Source: Thermoplasmata archaeon (GTDB lineage Archaea; Thermoplasmatota; Thermoplasmata; Thermoplasmatales; GCA-001856825). From it: a stretch of DNA of 64,000 nt. The stretch is from contig JAKAUZ010000003.1 of the NCBI GenBank assembly GCA_021817415.1, positions 216,631-280,630 of the forward strand, written 5' to 3'. The notes below the pieces were generated by a model. It was not told the origin of the DNA. It searched no databases and was given only the letters and a program-made list of their open reading frames with translations. Position numbers and translations under genes: made by a program. This document shows positions 18,144 through 25,732 of the stretch, piece after piece. Each line of letters starts with the position of its first letter. Position 1 is the first letter of the stretch.

Positions 18144-18380
18144 ATGGACAATCACCTAAGGCCCCTCACAGTTCTTGGAGGCAGTCTGAACAAGAACGTG
18201 CTTGTCAAAGTCAAGTGGAATAGAGAGTACAGGGGCGTACTGGACGGTTACGATCAACATATGAACTTGGTGATCAAGAACGCAGAAGAGGTCATATCTG
18301 ATAAGAGTAATGGCGTTTTCCCCACAGTTGTTGTTAGAGGGGATGTCGTAGTTTATATTTCACCATCGGAGGTGATATGA
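18144..18380 (+). CDS. lsm: Archaeal Sm-like RNA-binding protein
   Basis: 78 residues, one Sm fold. Sm1 is VLVKVKWNREYRGVLDGYDQHMNLVI (signature G-x-L-x-G-x-D-x-x-M-N) and Sm2 is VVRGDVVVYI. These proteins form heptameric rings that bind U-rich RNA. It is followed after 1 nt by rpl37e, a gene pair conserved in many archaea. Confidence 0.95.
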   Translation: MDNHLRPLTVLGGSLNKNVLVKVKWNREYRGVLDGYDQHMNLVIKNAEEVISDKSNGVFPTVVVRGDVVVYISPSEVI

Positions 18381-18381
18381 T

Positions 18382-18543
18382 ATGAGAGGAACCCCATCAA
18401 TGGGAAGGAGAAATAGAATAAAGGTACATATTAAATGTAGAAGATGCGGTCAGCATTCTTATAATGTGACCGACAAGAGGTGCTCCCACTGTGGATATCC
18501 CGATTCAAGGATCAGGAAATACAGTTGGGCGAAGTCTAAATGA
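18382..18543 (+). CDS. rpl37e: Large ribosomal subunit protein eL37 (L37e)
   Basis: 53 residues starting MRGTPSMGRRN, with a zinc ribbon of two pairs (CRRC at 19-22, CSHC at 34-37) and a basic tail. A perfect ribosome site GGAGGTGAT (18369-18377) inside the end of lsm lies 4-5 nt before the ATG. Its final 53 nt are also read in another frame as the start of purF. Confidence 0.95.
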   Translation: MRGTPSMGRRNRIKVHIKCRRCGQHSYNVTDKRCSHCGYPDSRIRKYSWAKSK

Positions 18544-19909
18544 GGCCTGCGGAGTTATAGCTCTTGCAGAAACAGTACCTGTCAGTTATAGAATAATTCA
18601 GTCCCTACGAATAATACAACACAGGGGGCAGGAATCTGCTGGAATAGCAATTTTCTCTAATGGGAAGACGAAAGTCCACAAGGGAATGGGACTTGTCAAT
18701 GAAGTTTTTTCTGGAAAGAAAATTGAGGATGATGGGCTTAAGGGAATCGGACACATCAGGTACAGTACAGCTGGATCGTCTGTCATAGAAAACGCGCAAC
18801 CACTCTTTGCAAGGATAAAGAATCTTGAGATCACTATTGGGCACAATGGTGAGATCTCAAATGCAGCGGATATTAAGAGTAAGCTTGAGGATTCAGGTTA
18901 TTCCTTCCAGACAAATTCCGATACAGAGGTCATTCTGAAACTTTTATCAATCGAACTTTCGAAGAATCAGGATTTCATCGAATCAATGAAGAAAGCTTTC
19001 AGGAACCTGATTGGAGCTTATTCGTTGGTGATCGGAATAAATGACAGGATTTTTGCCGTAAGGGACCCAAACGCTATCAGGCCACTGAGCGTTGGGAAAA
19101 CGAAATATGGATACGGTGCGGCCTCGGAGGACATAGTATTCTACCAGCTTGGGGGGTATCCCGTCAGGGACGTCAAGCAGGGTGAGATAGTCGAAATTAC
19201 TCAGGAAGGTATAAAATCATTCATATATGAAGGGAGGACTAAACCAGCCCATTGCATGTTCGAATATGTCTATTTCTCCAGGCCTGACAGCACCCTAGAT
19301 GGAAAGAACGTATTTGCAGTCAGAAGGCAAATTGGAAGGATCCTTGCCAGAGAGAATCCTGTCGAAGCTGATTATGTAGTACCTGTCCCAGATTCAGGCA
19401 GGTCTCATGCACTTGGTTATTCAGAGGAGTCCAGAATACCCCTGGTGGAAGGACTAATAAAGAACAGGTACGTAGACAGAACCTTCATAATGCCGGAACA
19501 GGATGGAAGAAGGAATGAACTGGACATCAAGCTCAATCCGATCAACGAGATTGTGGAAGGAAAAAGATTGATCCTCGTGGATGACAGCATCATAAGAGGA
19601 AACACAATGAGGAAGATAGTCAACCAGCTCAGAGACAGGGGGGCAAGGGAAGTTCACGTCAGGATAGGTTCCCCCCCAATAGTTTCACCATGCTACCTTG
19701 GAATTGATATGAAAACACGGACACAATTCATAGCATCCGGTAAATCAGTAGAGGAGATTTCAAAGACGATCGAAGCAGATTCACTTCATTATATATCTCT
19801 GAACGGGTTGATAGAGGCGATTGGACTTGGAGAGGAGAATCTATGCCTTGGTTGCCTGACAGGAATTTATCCCGTGAAAATAAAGGATGAAAAATTCAGG
19901 GGCTACTGA
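18491..19909 (+). CDS. purF: Amidophosphoribosyltransferase (PurF), with propeptide and iron-sulfur Cys
   Basis: 472 residues; commits PRPP and glutamine to purine synthesis. The Ntn nucleophile is Cys20 in SLNEA/CGVIAL, so a 19-residue propeptide must be removed; the sequence before Cys resembles the GLNEE-Cys cleavage site of the Bacillus enzyme. Also seen: IQHRGQESAG, the PRPP loop LILVDDSIIRGNT, and the C-terminal CLGCLTG, which with an earlier Cys suits the 4Fe-4S class. GTG 18491 is the only in-frame start before Cys20 and lies 53 nt inside rpl37e. The stop overlaps the convergent Nop5 gene by 7 nt. Confidence 0.93.
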   Translation: MDIPIQGSGNTVGRSLNEACGVIALAETVPVSYRIIQSLRIIQHRGQESAGIAIFSNGKTKVHKGMGLVNEVFSGKKIEDDGLKGIGHIRYSTAGSSVIENAQPLFARIKNLEITIGHNGEISNAADIKSKLEDSGYSFQTNSDTEVILKLLSIELSKNQDFIESMKKAFRNLIGAYSLVIGINDRIFAVRDPNAIRPLSVGKTKYGYGAASEDIVFYQLGGYPVRDVKQGEIVEITQEGIKSFIYEGRTKPAHCMFEYVYFSRPDSTLDGKNVFAVRRQIGRILARENPVEADYVVPVPDSGRSHALGYSEESRIPLVEGLIKNRYVDRTFIMPEQDGRRNELDIKLNPINEIVEGKRLILVDDSIIRGNTMRKIVNQLRDRGAREVHVRIGSPPIVSPCYLGIDMKTRTQFIASGKSVEEISKTIEADSLHYISLNGLIEAIGLGEENLCLGCLTGIYPVKIKDEKFRGY

Positions 19910-20694
19910 CCTTTTCTGATTTCCCCGATCCTCTTTTTCAGTTTCAGATCAATGTCTGATTGAATACCCGCGAGGTCAGCTCTCGCTGCCTTGACAATTG
20001 CATTCGCATAGGTCCTGGAAATTTTCCCTGCCATCTTTTTTGGGGCCCTGTAAATGTCAGGAATCTCATAAATAAGACCATGTTTTGGAGGTTCTCCATT
20101 TCCCTTCTTGAATCTAAAGAACGCTTTTTCTGCTCCTATAACCTGGATAGAACTTGATGAACTTAGTGCAATCTTCCTCAGGCTCCCCGTGGCATTTATC
20201 AACCTGGCTGCAACTTTGTACCCAACAAGTTTGCCTAGATTGGGTGCACTTCTGTTCACATACTCTTCCAAACTTTTTTCTGCTTTTTCTCTCATATCTC
20301 TCGCCTCCAGGTAGAATCCGTCCATTAACCTGAGAAAATCCCTGTTTATTGAGGGGGCATACTTTATGAACGTTATAGTTTCCTGTAATTTCTGGTTCAT
20401 GTAGTTCTCAAATTTTTCCATTTCGTCAAGCGTTGTTATGATCTTCACTATCATGCTGTCCTCGGTGAGATTTGCTGAAAGAATCATTTTGTTGATCCTC
20501 CCCATTTTCTCTTTACTTTCACTAACGTTAATAGATTTGTTTACGAAAGTTTCCGGGAATGCAACCCTCTCCTCATTGTAGTATGCGACTCCCTTCTTGA
20601 TTAAATCTATATACAATTTTATGAAAAGATCGTCATCAACCGAAATCTCTCTCTTTCCGTCAGAAATAGTGTTCCATCCTGTGAGATACAACAT
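19903..20694 (-). CDS. Nop5/Nop56-58 family C/D-box RNP protein, short form
   Basis: 263 residues. A coiled-coil region (about 50-150) is followed by a good Nop domain (about 145-263): LGKLVGYKVAARLI, SIQVIGAEKAFFRF, then GLIYEIPDIYRAPKKMAGKISRTYANAIVKAARAD (key residues G, R, A). In C/D sRNPs this domain binds the L7Ae-kink-turn complex. Archaeal Nop5 is usually 370-420 residues; here the N-terminal fibrillarin-binding part is only about 50 residues. Fibrillarin, normally adjacent, is not in the window. Confidence 0.87.
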   Translation of the reverse strand: MLYLTGWNTISDGKREISVDDDLFIKLYIDLIKKGVAYYNEERVAFPETFVNKSINVSESKEKMGRINKMILSANLTEDSMIVKIITTLDEMEKFENYMNQKLQETITFIKYAPSINRDFLRLMDGFYLEARDMREKAEKSLEEYVNRSAPNLGKLVGYKVAARLINATGSLRKIALSSSSSIQVIGAEKAFFRFKKGNGEPPKHGLIYEIPDIYRAPKKMAGKISRTYANAIVKAARADLAGIQSDIDLKLKKRIGEIRKGQ

Positions 20695-20898
20695 TTCATG
20701 AGCGAAGATTCATTTCAAATAAAATCTTTGCTAAACGCAATATGGAACCCGCAAGGGATGTTTTGCACCCTGCAACTGTTGGGTATGTCTGAAATCAGGC
20801 AGTGGGGAATGAGGCAATTGAGTAGAAATTTCCAAATGATTGGGACTGATCGTTATCCAGCTACCCGAGTTACAATATAAAATGATAGACAGTTATGC

Positions 20899-20907
20899 AT
20901 TAATATC
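20899..20907 (+). promoter_or_regulatory. TATA box of the GAF-domain gene
   Basis: The attaatatc element is centred about 24 bp before ATG 20926, again suggesting a leaderless message. Confidence 0.5.
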
Positions 20908-20925
20908 CACATTAAATATTGGTTT

Positions 20926-21378
20926 ATGAATGCGCCTGTTTACAATGCCCTGTTACGCATATTCAAAGAAAAAATACCTGAAGACAGTAAGGAAATAGTA
21001 GATTTCACCGTTAAGTTCCTCAACGAAAATGTGGAGAAGTATAATTGGGTTGGGATATATATGATAGATGGAGACGATCTCGTACTCGCAGGCTGGTCTG
21101 GCCCTGAAGCAACAGAGCACACTAGGATAAAGGTTGGGGATGGAATTTGCGGTCTCGCAGCAAAAGAGGAATTCACAGTCGTTGTACCTGACGTTTCAAA
21201 GGATTCTAGATATATATCATGCTTCCCGGGCACAAAATCAGAAATAGTTGTGCCAATATTTAAGGAAGAGAAAGTCATTGGAGAAATAGACATTGACAGT
21301 GATTTCGTCGATCCATTTGATGGCAAGGACGAAAAATTCTTAGAAGAAATAGCAAATTTTATAGGTAGAAGAATATAA
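20926..21378 (+). CDS. GAF-domain free methionine-(R)-sulfoxide reductase
   Basis: 150 residues, a single GAF fold. Cys75 (GDGICGLA) and Cys99 (YISCFPG) are 24 residues apart, the spacing of catalytic Cys94 and Cys118 in the E. coli enzyme; TKSEIVVPI and IDIDSDFVDPF also match the family. The third Cys (E. coli Cys84) is replaced by His65. It reduces free Met-R-sulfoxide, with electrons normally from thioredoxin. Followed after 12-60 nt by rpoK. A plain GAF sensor is the alternative. Confidence 0.72.
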   Translation: MNAPVYNALLRIFKEKIPEDSKEIVDFTVKFLNENVEKYNWVGIYMIDGDDLVLAGWSGPEATEHTRIKVGDGICGLAAKEEFTVVVPDVSKDSRYISCFPGTKSEIVVPIFKEEKVIGEIDIDSDFVDPFDGKDEKFLEEIANFIGRRI

Positions 21379-21438
21379 GGTAAAGAGGGAATGGTATCTA
21401 CAGTTTCAAGTGCAATTAATTATCCCTTCGGTGAGGTT

Positions 21439-21645
21439 ATGGCCGAGAGAAAGTATTCAAGATATGAGAAGGCAAGAATAGTTGGAGCGAGGGCTCTTCA
21501 GATATCAATGGGTGCACCAATCCTGATAGAGATTCATGAAAACATTTTCGACCCATTGAGAATAGCTCTGTACGAATTTGACAATGATGCAATTCCAATG
21601 ACTGTGAAAAGAATTAAGGATGGCACCATCAGGGGAAATGAATGA
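21439..21645 (+). CDS. rpoK: RNA polymerase subunit K (Rpb6 homologue)
   Basis: 68 residues beginning [30 protein letters not shown], the diagnostic Rpb6/omega core ([13 protein letters not shown]). A frame-continuous ATG at 21391 would add 16 residues, but ggtgag just before 21439 and the usual length near 60 favour the later start. In many euryarchaea rpoK sits with rpoN and S9 near rpoD; here it stands apart. Confidence 0.9.
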   Translation: MAERKYSRYEKARIVGARALQISMGAPILIEIHENIFDPLRIALYEFDNDAIPMTVKRIKDGTIRGNE

Positions 21646-22025
21646 AGAATTGGAGCGGGCACATAATTTTTCCTGAAAATTTCGAGTGGAAACAGCTTGA
21701 GAAATCTTTCAGGGGCATGATGGAGCTTTTTTTCAGGGAAAGCGGCGAGATGGAAGATGAACCTGATCACAAGGAAGTCATAATGCTCCTGAATATGCAG
21801 GACATAAAGAACAACAGGAAACCGGAAGGTTATAACAGAGAGGGAAAGTTAAGATTGATTTTCCCACTCCAAAGGAAAGAAATCACTATTGTTTCGCCAC
21901 TTCCTGAGAATTATGTCAGAGACGTATCTGAAGCACTTAGCAAATATCTGACAAGCAAGAAGATCAGGCACACCCTTGATTTTGACCAGATGAAATTCAC
22001 CGAATTCAGGAAGAAGAGGAAGTAA
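21642..22025 (+). CDS. Unknown protein coupled to rpoK
   Basis: 127 residues, basic C-terminus (FRKKRK), mixed alpha/beta, no recognised motif. Its ATG overlaps the rpoK stop by 4 nt, so it is made with the polymerase subunit. The predicted order of strands ([16 protein letters not shown]) and helices could be a small RNA- or protein-binding fold, but I do not assign one. The stop abuts the convergent aminotransferase with no gap. Confidence 0.7.
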   Translation: MKNWSGHIIFPENFEWKQLEKSFRGMMELFFRESGEMEDEPDHKEVIMLLNMQDIKNNRKPEGYNREGKLRLIFPLQRKEITIVSPLPENYVRDVSEALSKYLTSKKIRHTLDFDQMKFTEFRKKRK

Positions 22026-23168
22026 TCAGTTTCTCAAAAAATGCGCTATCCTTCCTGCCCCCTCCATTATTTGATCCCTTGAAATAGCAAATGAAAGCCT
22101 AATCCGATTGGATCCACTAGGCCCGAATTGTGAACCCGGCGTTACCAGCACTTTCTCTTTTTCCAGAAGTTCCTTTGAAAATTCTTCACCGTCAAGTCCA
22201 TTGACCAACTCTGGGAACATATAGAACGTCCCCTTGGGTTTGTTAAGCTTGAACACTTCATTCTCTTTCAATAAATCGTACAGGAGATCTCTCCGCTCCC
22301 TGAACATAATGTTCATGTGAGTGGGGAAATCATCGTCATCCAATGCACGGAGTGCGGCAAATTGGGATACTGATGGAGCACACGTTATTGTATGCTGCTG
22401 GAATGAATCGATGTACGGGGCAAATTCTGGAGGGGCAATGAGATAACCTATTCTCCACCCGGTCATTGCGTGGCTCTTGGAAAAACCATTGACAACAAAC
22501 GTCCTATCTTCCATTCCTGGAAATCTCAGTATCGATTCGTGCCTTCCTTCAAATATAATCTTCTCATAGATCTCGTCTGAGACAACATACAGTTTCTTAT
22601 CTATGACAATATCAGAAATCTCCTTCAGTTCAGAAATATTTGCAACCCAGCCCTGCGGATTTGATGGCGAATTAATGATGATCATCCTTGTTCTCCCTGA
22701 TATGTTGTTCTTCAAACTTTCAATATCAGGCGACCCGTCTTCCAGCGAAGAGAAATATCTAGGTATCCCGCCGGCAAGTTTGATGATCTCAGGGTAGGAA
22801 ACAAAACTTGGATCCTGGAGAAGTACCTCGTCCCCGCTTTCAATCACTGATTCAACCGCAGAATGGATTGCAAATTTCGCAATTGTCACGATTACGTTGC
22901 TCGCCCGTACTTCCTTTAAGGCAATTTTTTCGTATTTTCTGGCAATTCTTTCCCTTAATTCCTGAATTCCCGCAGAGGGTGTATAGTGAGTATTTCCCTC
23001 TCTCGCTTTCTCAAATGCAAAATCCATGACATCGGCTGGAGTTGTTGGATCTGGCTCACCTGCTGCAAATGAAATCGCACTCTCCCCGTTTTTCTTCATT
23101 GCGTTGTAGATATTGTTGAGTGAAACCGTTGAAGACGGGGTTATATTCTTGAATTTAAGTGATACCAT
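22026..23168 (-). CDS. Class I/II aminotransferase (AspC-like)
   Basis: 380 residues, PLP fold type I. Visible: N-terminal SFAAGEPDPTTP, the NSPSNPQG cofactor/substrate loop, SDEIYEK, the PLP-Lys in NGFSKSHAMTGWRIGY, and RIRLSFA with the carboxylate-binding Arg. Archaeal relatives act on aspartate or aromatic amino acids; I cannot separate these by eye. It is divergent from the saccharopine-dehydrogenase-like gene. Confidence 0.9.
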   Translation of the reverse strand: MVSLKFKNITPSSTVSLNNIYNAMKKNGESAISFAAGEPDPTTPADVMDFAFEKAREGNTHYTPSAGIQELRERIARKYEKIALKEVRASNVIVTIAKFAIHSAVESVIESGDEVLLQDPSFVSYPEIIKLAGGIPRYFSSLEDGSPDIESLKNNISGRTRMIIINSPSNPQGWVANISELKEISDIVIDKKLYVVSDEIYEKIIFEGRHESILRFPGMEDRTFVVNGFSKSHAMTGWRIGYLIAPPEFAPYIDSFQQHTITCAPSVSQFAALRALDDDDFPTHMNIMFRERRDLLYDLLKENEVFKLNKPKGTFYMFPELVNGLDGEEFSKELLEKEKVLVTPGSQFGPSGSNRIRLSFAISRDQIMEGAGRIAHFLRN

Positions 23169-23271
23169 GAGCCCGAATACAAATGAATTATTTCTACGTT
23201 TCTAAAATTATCTAATCAAAAATTGGATTCTGGCAACGTATTCATATACAATTTGTGTAGCATCTTCTGTT

Positions 23272-23308
23272 AAGTGGCTATAGAGTTGTCTCCTGAATTT
23301 AGCCACTT
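23272..23308. repeat. Inverted repeat in a divergent promoter region
   Basis: AAGTGGCTA (23272-23280) and its perfect complement TAGCCACTT (23300-23308) are separated by 19 nt, about 20 bp upstream of the TATA box at 23329. Position and symmetry suit a dimeric regulator site (arms 28 bp centre to centre). An RNA hairpin is less likely because both flanking genes point away. Confidence 0.45.
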
Positions 23309-23328
23309 TGATTTCATGCATCTAAGAA

Positions 23329-23338
23329 TTTATAAATA
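23329..23338 (+). promoter_or_regulatory. TATA box of the saccharopine-dehydrogenase-like gene
   Basis: Strong TATA box (tttataaata) centred 28-29 bp before ATG 23362. Confidence 0.65.
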
Positions 23339-23361
23339 GGGCTTGTTGAATAATCAAGGGT

Positions 23362-24501
23362 ATGTCAAAATCTTTTCTTGTTCTGGGTGGAGCCGGAGAC
23401 ATGGGGTCCTCCGTTGTGGACGATTTAGCTTCTAATGGAGTGGAGAATCTTATAGTAGGGGACATAAACGAGAAGTCTGTCGTGAAGACAATTTCAAGGC
23501 TGAAGAAAAAGGGAGTAAAAGCAAAAGGAATTAAAGTTGATGTGAATGAGAAAAAGGAACTGTCAGGTGCAATACAGGAAGCAGATATTATAGTGAACAC
23601 TGTTGGCCCATTTTATAAATTCGAGACCAAGATACTTGATGTGGTAAAGGATTTTGACATTGGTTATGTGGACATATGTGACGATTTCGACGTGACCTCA
23701 GACGTATTCAAGAAGATCGACACTGGTTCCATTAAATCGAGGATCGTGGTTGGAATGGGCTGGACTCCCGGAATAACCAATGTTTGCGCCAGAGATGGTT
23801 ACAATAACATGGACAAGGTCACGGAAATTAACATTGCATGGGCAGGCAGTGCGGCGGATGCGGCAGGAAAAGCAGTGATAGAGCACGCATTTCACGTGGT
23901 CACTGGAGATGTTCCAATGTTCATTGAGGGTAAGACAAGAATGGTGCCTGCGAGGCAATTCCACCGTGAAATAGAATTTCCTGATCCGATCAACCGGGTA
24001 GATACTTACTATACCGGGCATCCGGAACCAATCACCATCCCAATATTCTTGAAGGGTGTGGAGACTGTGACTGTCAGGGGAACTCTCATTCCAGACTGGC
24101 AGAACAGCCTTGTTTCTCAGTTCGCCGACATTGGGCTGACTGAGAACAGGCTGGTTGAAGTGGGTGGAAGGAAGGTCTCATCTCGAGATTTCCTGGTCTC
24201 CTTTGTGCACGATACCCTCGACCAATTCAAGTCAGGGGGGGTTGATAAGTCAGGTTTCTGGGTTGAGGTGAAGGGGAAAAAGAACGGCAAGAGGGTTACG
24301 ATTCATTATACTGGAGCAGACAGGATGAAAAGGCTTACGGGAATACCAGCTGCAATAGGTGCCAAATTTTTGAGCGAGAGCAACAAGGTAAAGAGGGGGA
24401 TATGTGCTCCAGAAGGAGCAATTGATCCGTCTTTCTTCTTCAATGAGCTCAGAAAGAGGAGAATTAAGGTCAACAAGATTGTTGCAACAGAGGAATTCTG
24501 A
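23362..24501 (+). CDS. Saccharopine-dehydrogenase-like oxidoreductase
   Basis: 379 residues. The N-terminal Rossmann motif LGGAGDMGSSVV is followed by VGDINEKS (the Asp after strand 2 suggests NAD preference), then NTVGPFYKF and GWTPGITNVCARDG, typical of the LYS9/saccharopine reductase family. Family members act on saccharopine, carboxynorspermidine or, in some groups, lipid enoyl intermediates. It heads a tight run with three SCP2-like genes, which argues for a lipophilic substrate as much as for lysine. A lysine 6-aminotransferase is encoded at 47.6 kb but not linked. Confidence 0.82.
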   Translation: MSKSFLVLGGAGDMGSSVVDDLASNGVENLIVGDINEKSVVKTISRLKKKGVKAKGIKVDVNEKKELSGAIQEADIIVNTVGPFYKFETKILDVVKDFDIGYVDICDDFDVTSDVFKKIDTGSIKSRIVVGMGWTPGITNVCARDGYNNMDKVTEINIAWAGSAADAAGKAVIEHAFHVVTGDVPMFIEGKTRMVPARQFHREIEFPDPINRVDTYYTGHPEPITIPIFLKGVETVTVRGTLIPDWQNSLVSQFADIGLTENRLVEVGGRKVSSRDFLVSFVHDTLDQFKSGGVDKSGFWVEVKGKKNGKRVTIHYTGADRMKRLTGIPAAIGAKFLSESNKVKRGICAPEGAIDPSFFFNELRKRRIKVNKIVATEEF

Positions 24502-24504
24502 AAC

Positions 24505-24963
24505 ATGTTGAGCTTTGGGACTGCAGATTTCTTCCTACACCTCAAAGATACACTGAATGGTGATAGGGTTTTCAGGAAGCTCGGAAAAGCAGACTACACA
24601 ACCACGGAGTTGATTTATGTCAGGGACCTTAAAATAGGAGTATGGCAGAGGACTGTCGATGGCGAAATAAAGGAATTTTATCTCGTTCCAAAGAAACAGC
24701 TCGTGGAAAAGGAAAATGAAGCAGAGATAATATACTACGTAAAAGATTACGACACCCTAATAGGGTTACTCAAGGGAGAAGATAGTTTCGTTGCTCTAGT
24801 AATTGATGGAACACTCGAGTTCAAAGGTTCAATGAAAAAGGCAATGAAAATCCAGCCAGCATCTGACAGGATGGAAGTTATAGTCAAGAAGATATGTCTG
24901 GAATCAGTCCTGCCTTCCAAGATACAGTTTCAGAAGTGGGCAGCAAAAGAGGGTTACATATGA
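24505..24963 (+). CDS. SCP2-like lipid-binding protein, copy 1
   Basis: 152 residues. The SCP2-type second half is visible: YDTLIGLLKGEDSFVALVIDGTLEFKGS (key: LLKGE...DGTLEFKGS). Sterol-carrier-protein-2 folds hold acyl or isoprenoid lipids or act as helper domains. It starts 3 nt after the dehydrogenase and its stop overlaps copy 2 by 4 nt. Confidence 0.68.
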   Translation: MLSFGTADFFLHLKDTLNGDRVFRKLGKADYTTTELIYVRDLKIGVWQRTVDGEIKEFYLVPKKQLVEKENEAEIIYYVKDYDTLIGLLKGEDSFVALVIDGTLEFKGSMKKAMKIQPASDRMEVIVKKICLESVLPSKIQFQKWAAKEGYI

Positions 24964-25367
24964 TCGTCAAATTCTCGGACGAATGGTTCAGGGAATATTG
25001 TAAAAGCATTAACAGTGATGAAAAATACAGGAATAACGGAAAAGGATGGAAATGGAGCGTTACATTCTCCATCGCGGGGGATCAGGGATCAAGATATCTA
25101 AAACAAGGTCTGAATAGAATAGTGAAGATGAAACTTAAAGAAGGGAGATGCGAAGGGATAGAGTTACTTAGTTCGGAATCGATTCCCCTTGATGAATATC
25201 TTCTCAAGGGTAAGGCATCAGTATGGGAGAGCATTATTGACGGGAAGACGAGTATAATAAATGCGATGCTCAAGGGGGACCTGAAGGTGACAGGGGATGT
25301 TAGGACGCTCACAAAATACATCCCTGCCGCAAACGACCTTGCAAGGATCGCAAGTGGTGTTAAATGA
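24960..25367 (+). CDS. SCP2-like lipid-binding protein, copy 2
   Basis: 135 residues, starting at an ATG that overlaps the previous stop (ATGA). It is the clearest SCP2 member of the three: SVWESIIDGKTSIINAMLKGDLKVTGD, where W-E, a linker, then ML-KG-LKVTGD, is the family hallmark. Soluble, no signal peptide. Its own stop overlaps copy 3 by 4 nt. Confidence 0.75.
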   Translation: MIVKFSDEWFREYCKSINSDEKYRNNGKGWKWSVTFSIAGDQGSRYLKQGLNRIVKMKLKEGRCEGIELLSSESIPLDEYLLKGKASVWESIIDGKTSIINAMLKGDLKVTGDVRTLTKYIPAANDLARIASGVK

Positions 25368-25726
25368 TCGTTGACGAAGCTTCAGAATTAAGAGAAACGC
25401 TTGAAAGGTTCATTGCAGACGTGAACAACAATGAAAAAGTCCAGAAAATGATAAGAAAATGGAGTTCGGTAGTTAATATCTGGGGGAAGGATATAAATCG
25501 CGGCTATTTGCTTGAGGTGGTGGACGGCAAGGTGACACAGATGATGGAAGCAATGAATGTTGATGATGGAAAAGTGAAGGTGGTCGGAGAATCCAGAACT
25601 CTGATAAGAATGTTCCAGGGAAAGGAGAAGATAGTTCATCTCTACCTTGACGGAATAGTCGAAACATATGGATCAGAGAGAGATCAGATTGTCCTTGATG
25701 CCATAGCCAGACTCCTCTGGAAGTGA
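25364..25726 (+). CDS. SCP2-like lipid-binding protein, copy 3
   Basis: 120 residues. The SCP2 pattern is weaker (LIRMFQGKEKIVHLYLDGIVETYG), but length, position and the order of strands match copies 1 and 2. The three are too diverged to be a recent duplication, and each keeps its own start with 4-nt overlaps. They may form a hetero-oligomer; this is inference. Confidence 0.6.
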   Translation: MIVDEASELRETLERFIADVNNNEKVQKMIRKWSSVVNIWGKDINRGYLLEVVDGKVTQMMEAMNVDDGKVKVVGESRTLIRMFQGKEKIVHLYLDGIVETYGSERDQIVLDAIARLLWK

Positions 25727-25732
25727 ACTAAA

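Noticed and set aside
20698..20880. 60-codon + frame in the Nop5/GAF divergent spacer
   Set aside because: It would begin within the promoter of the Nop5 gene, has no family and overlaps AT-rich control DNA.
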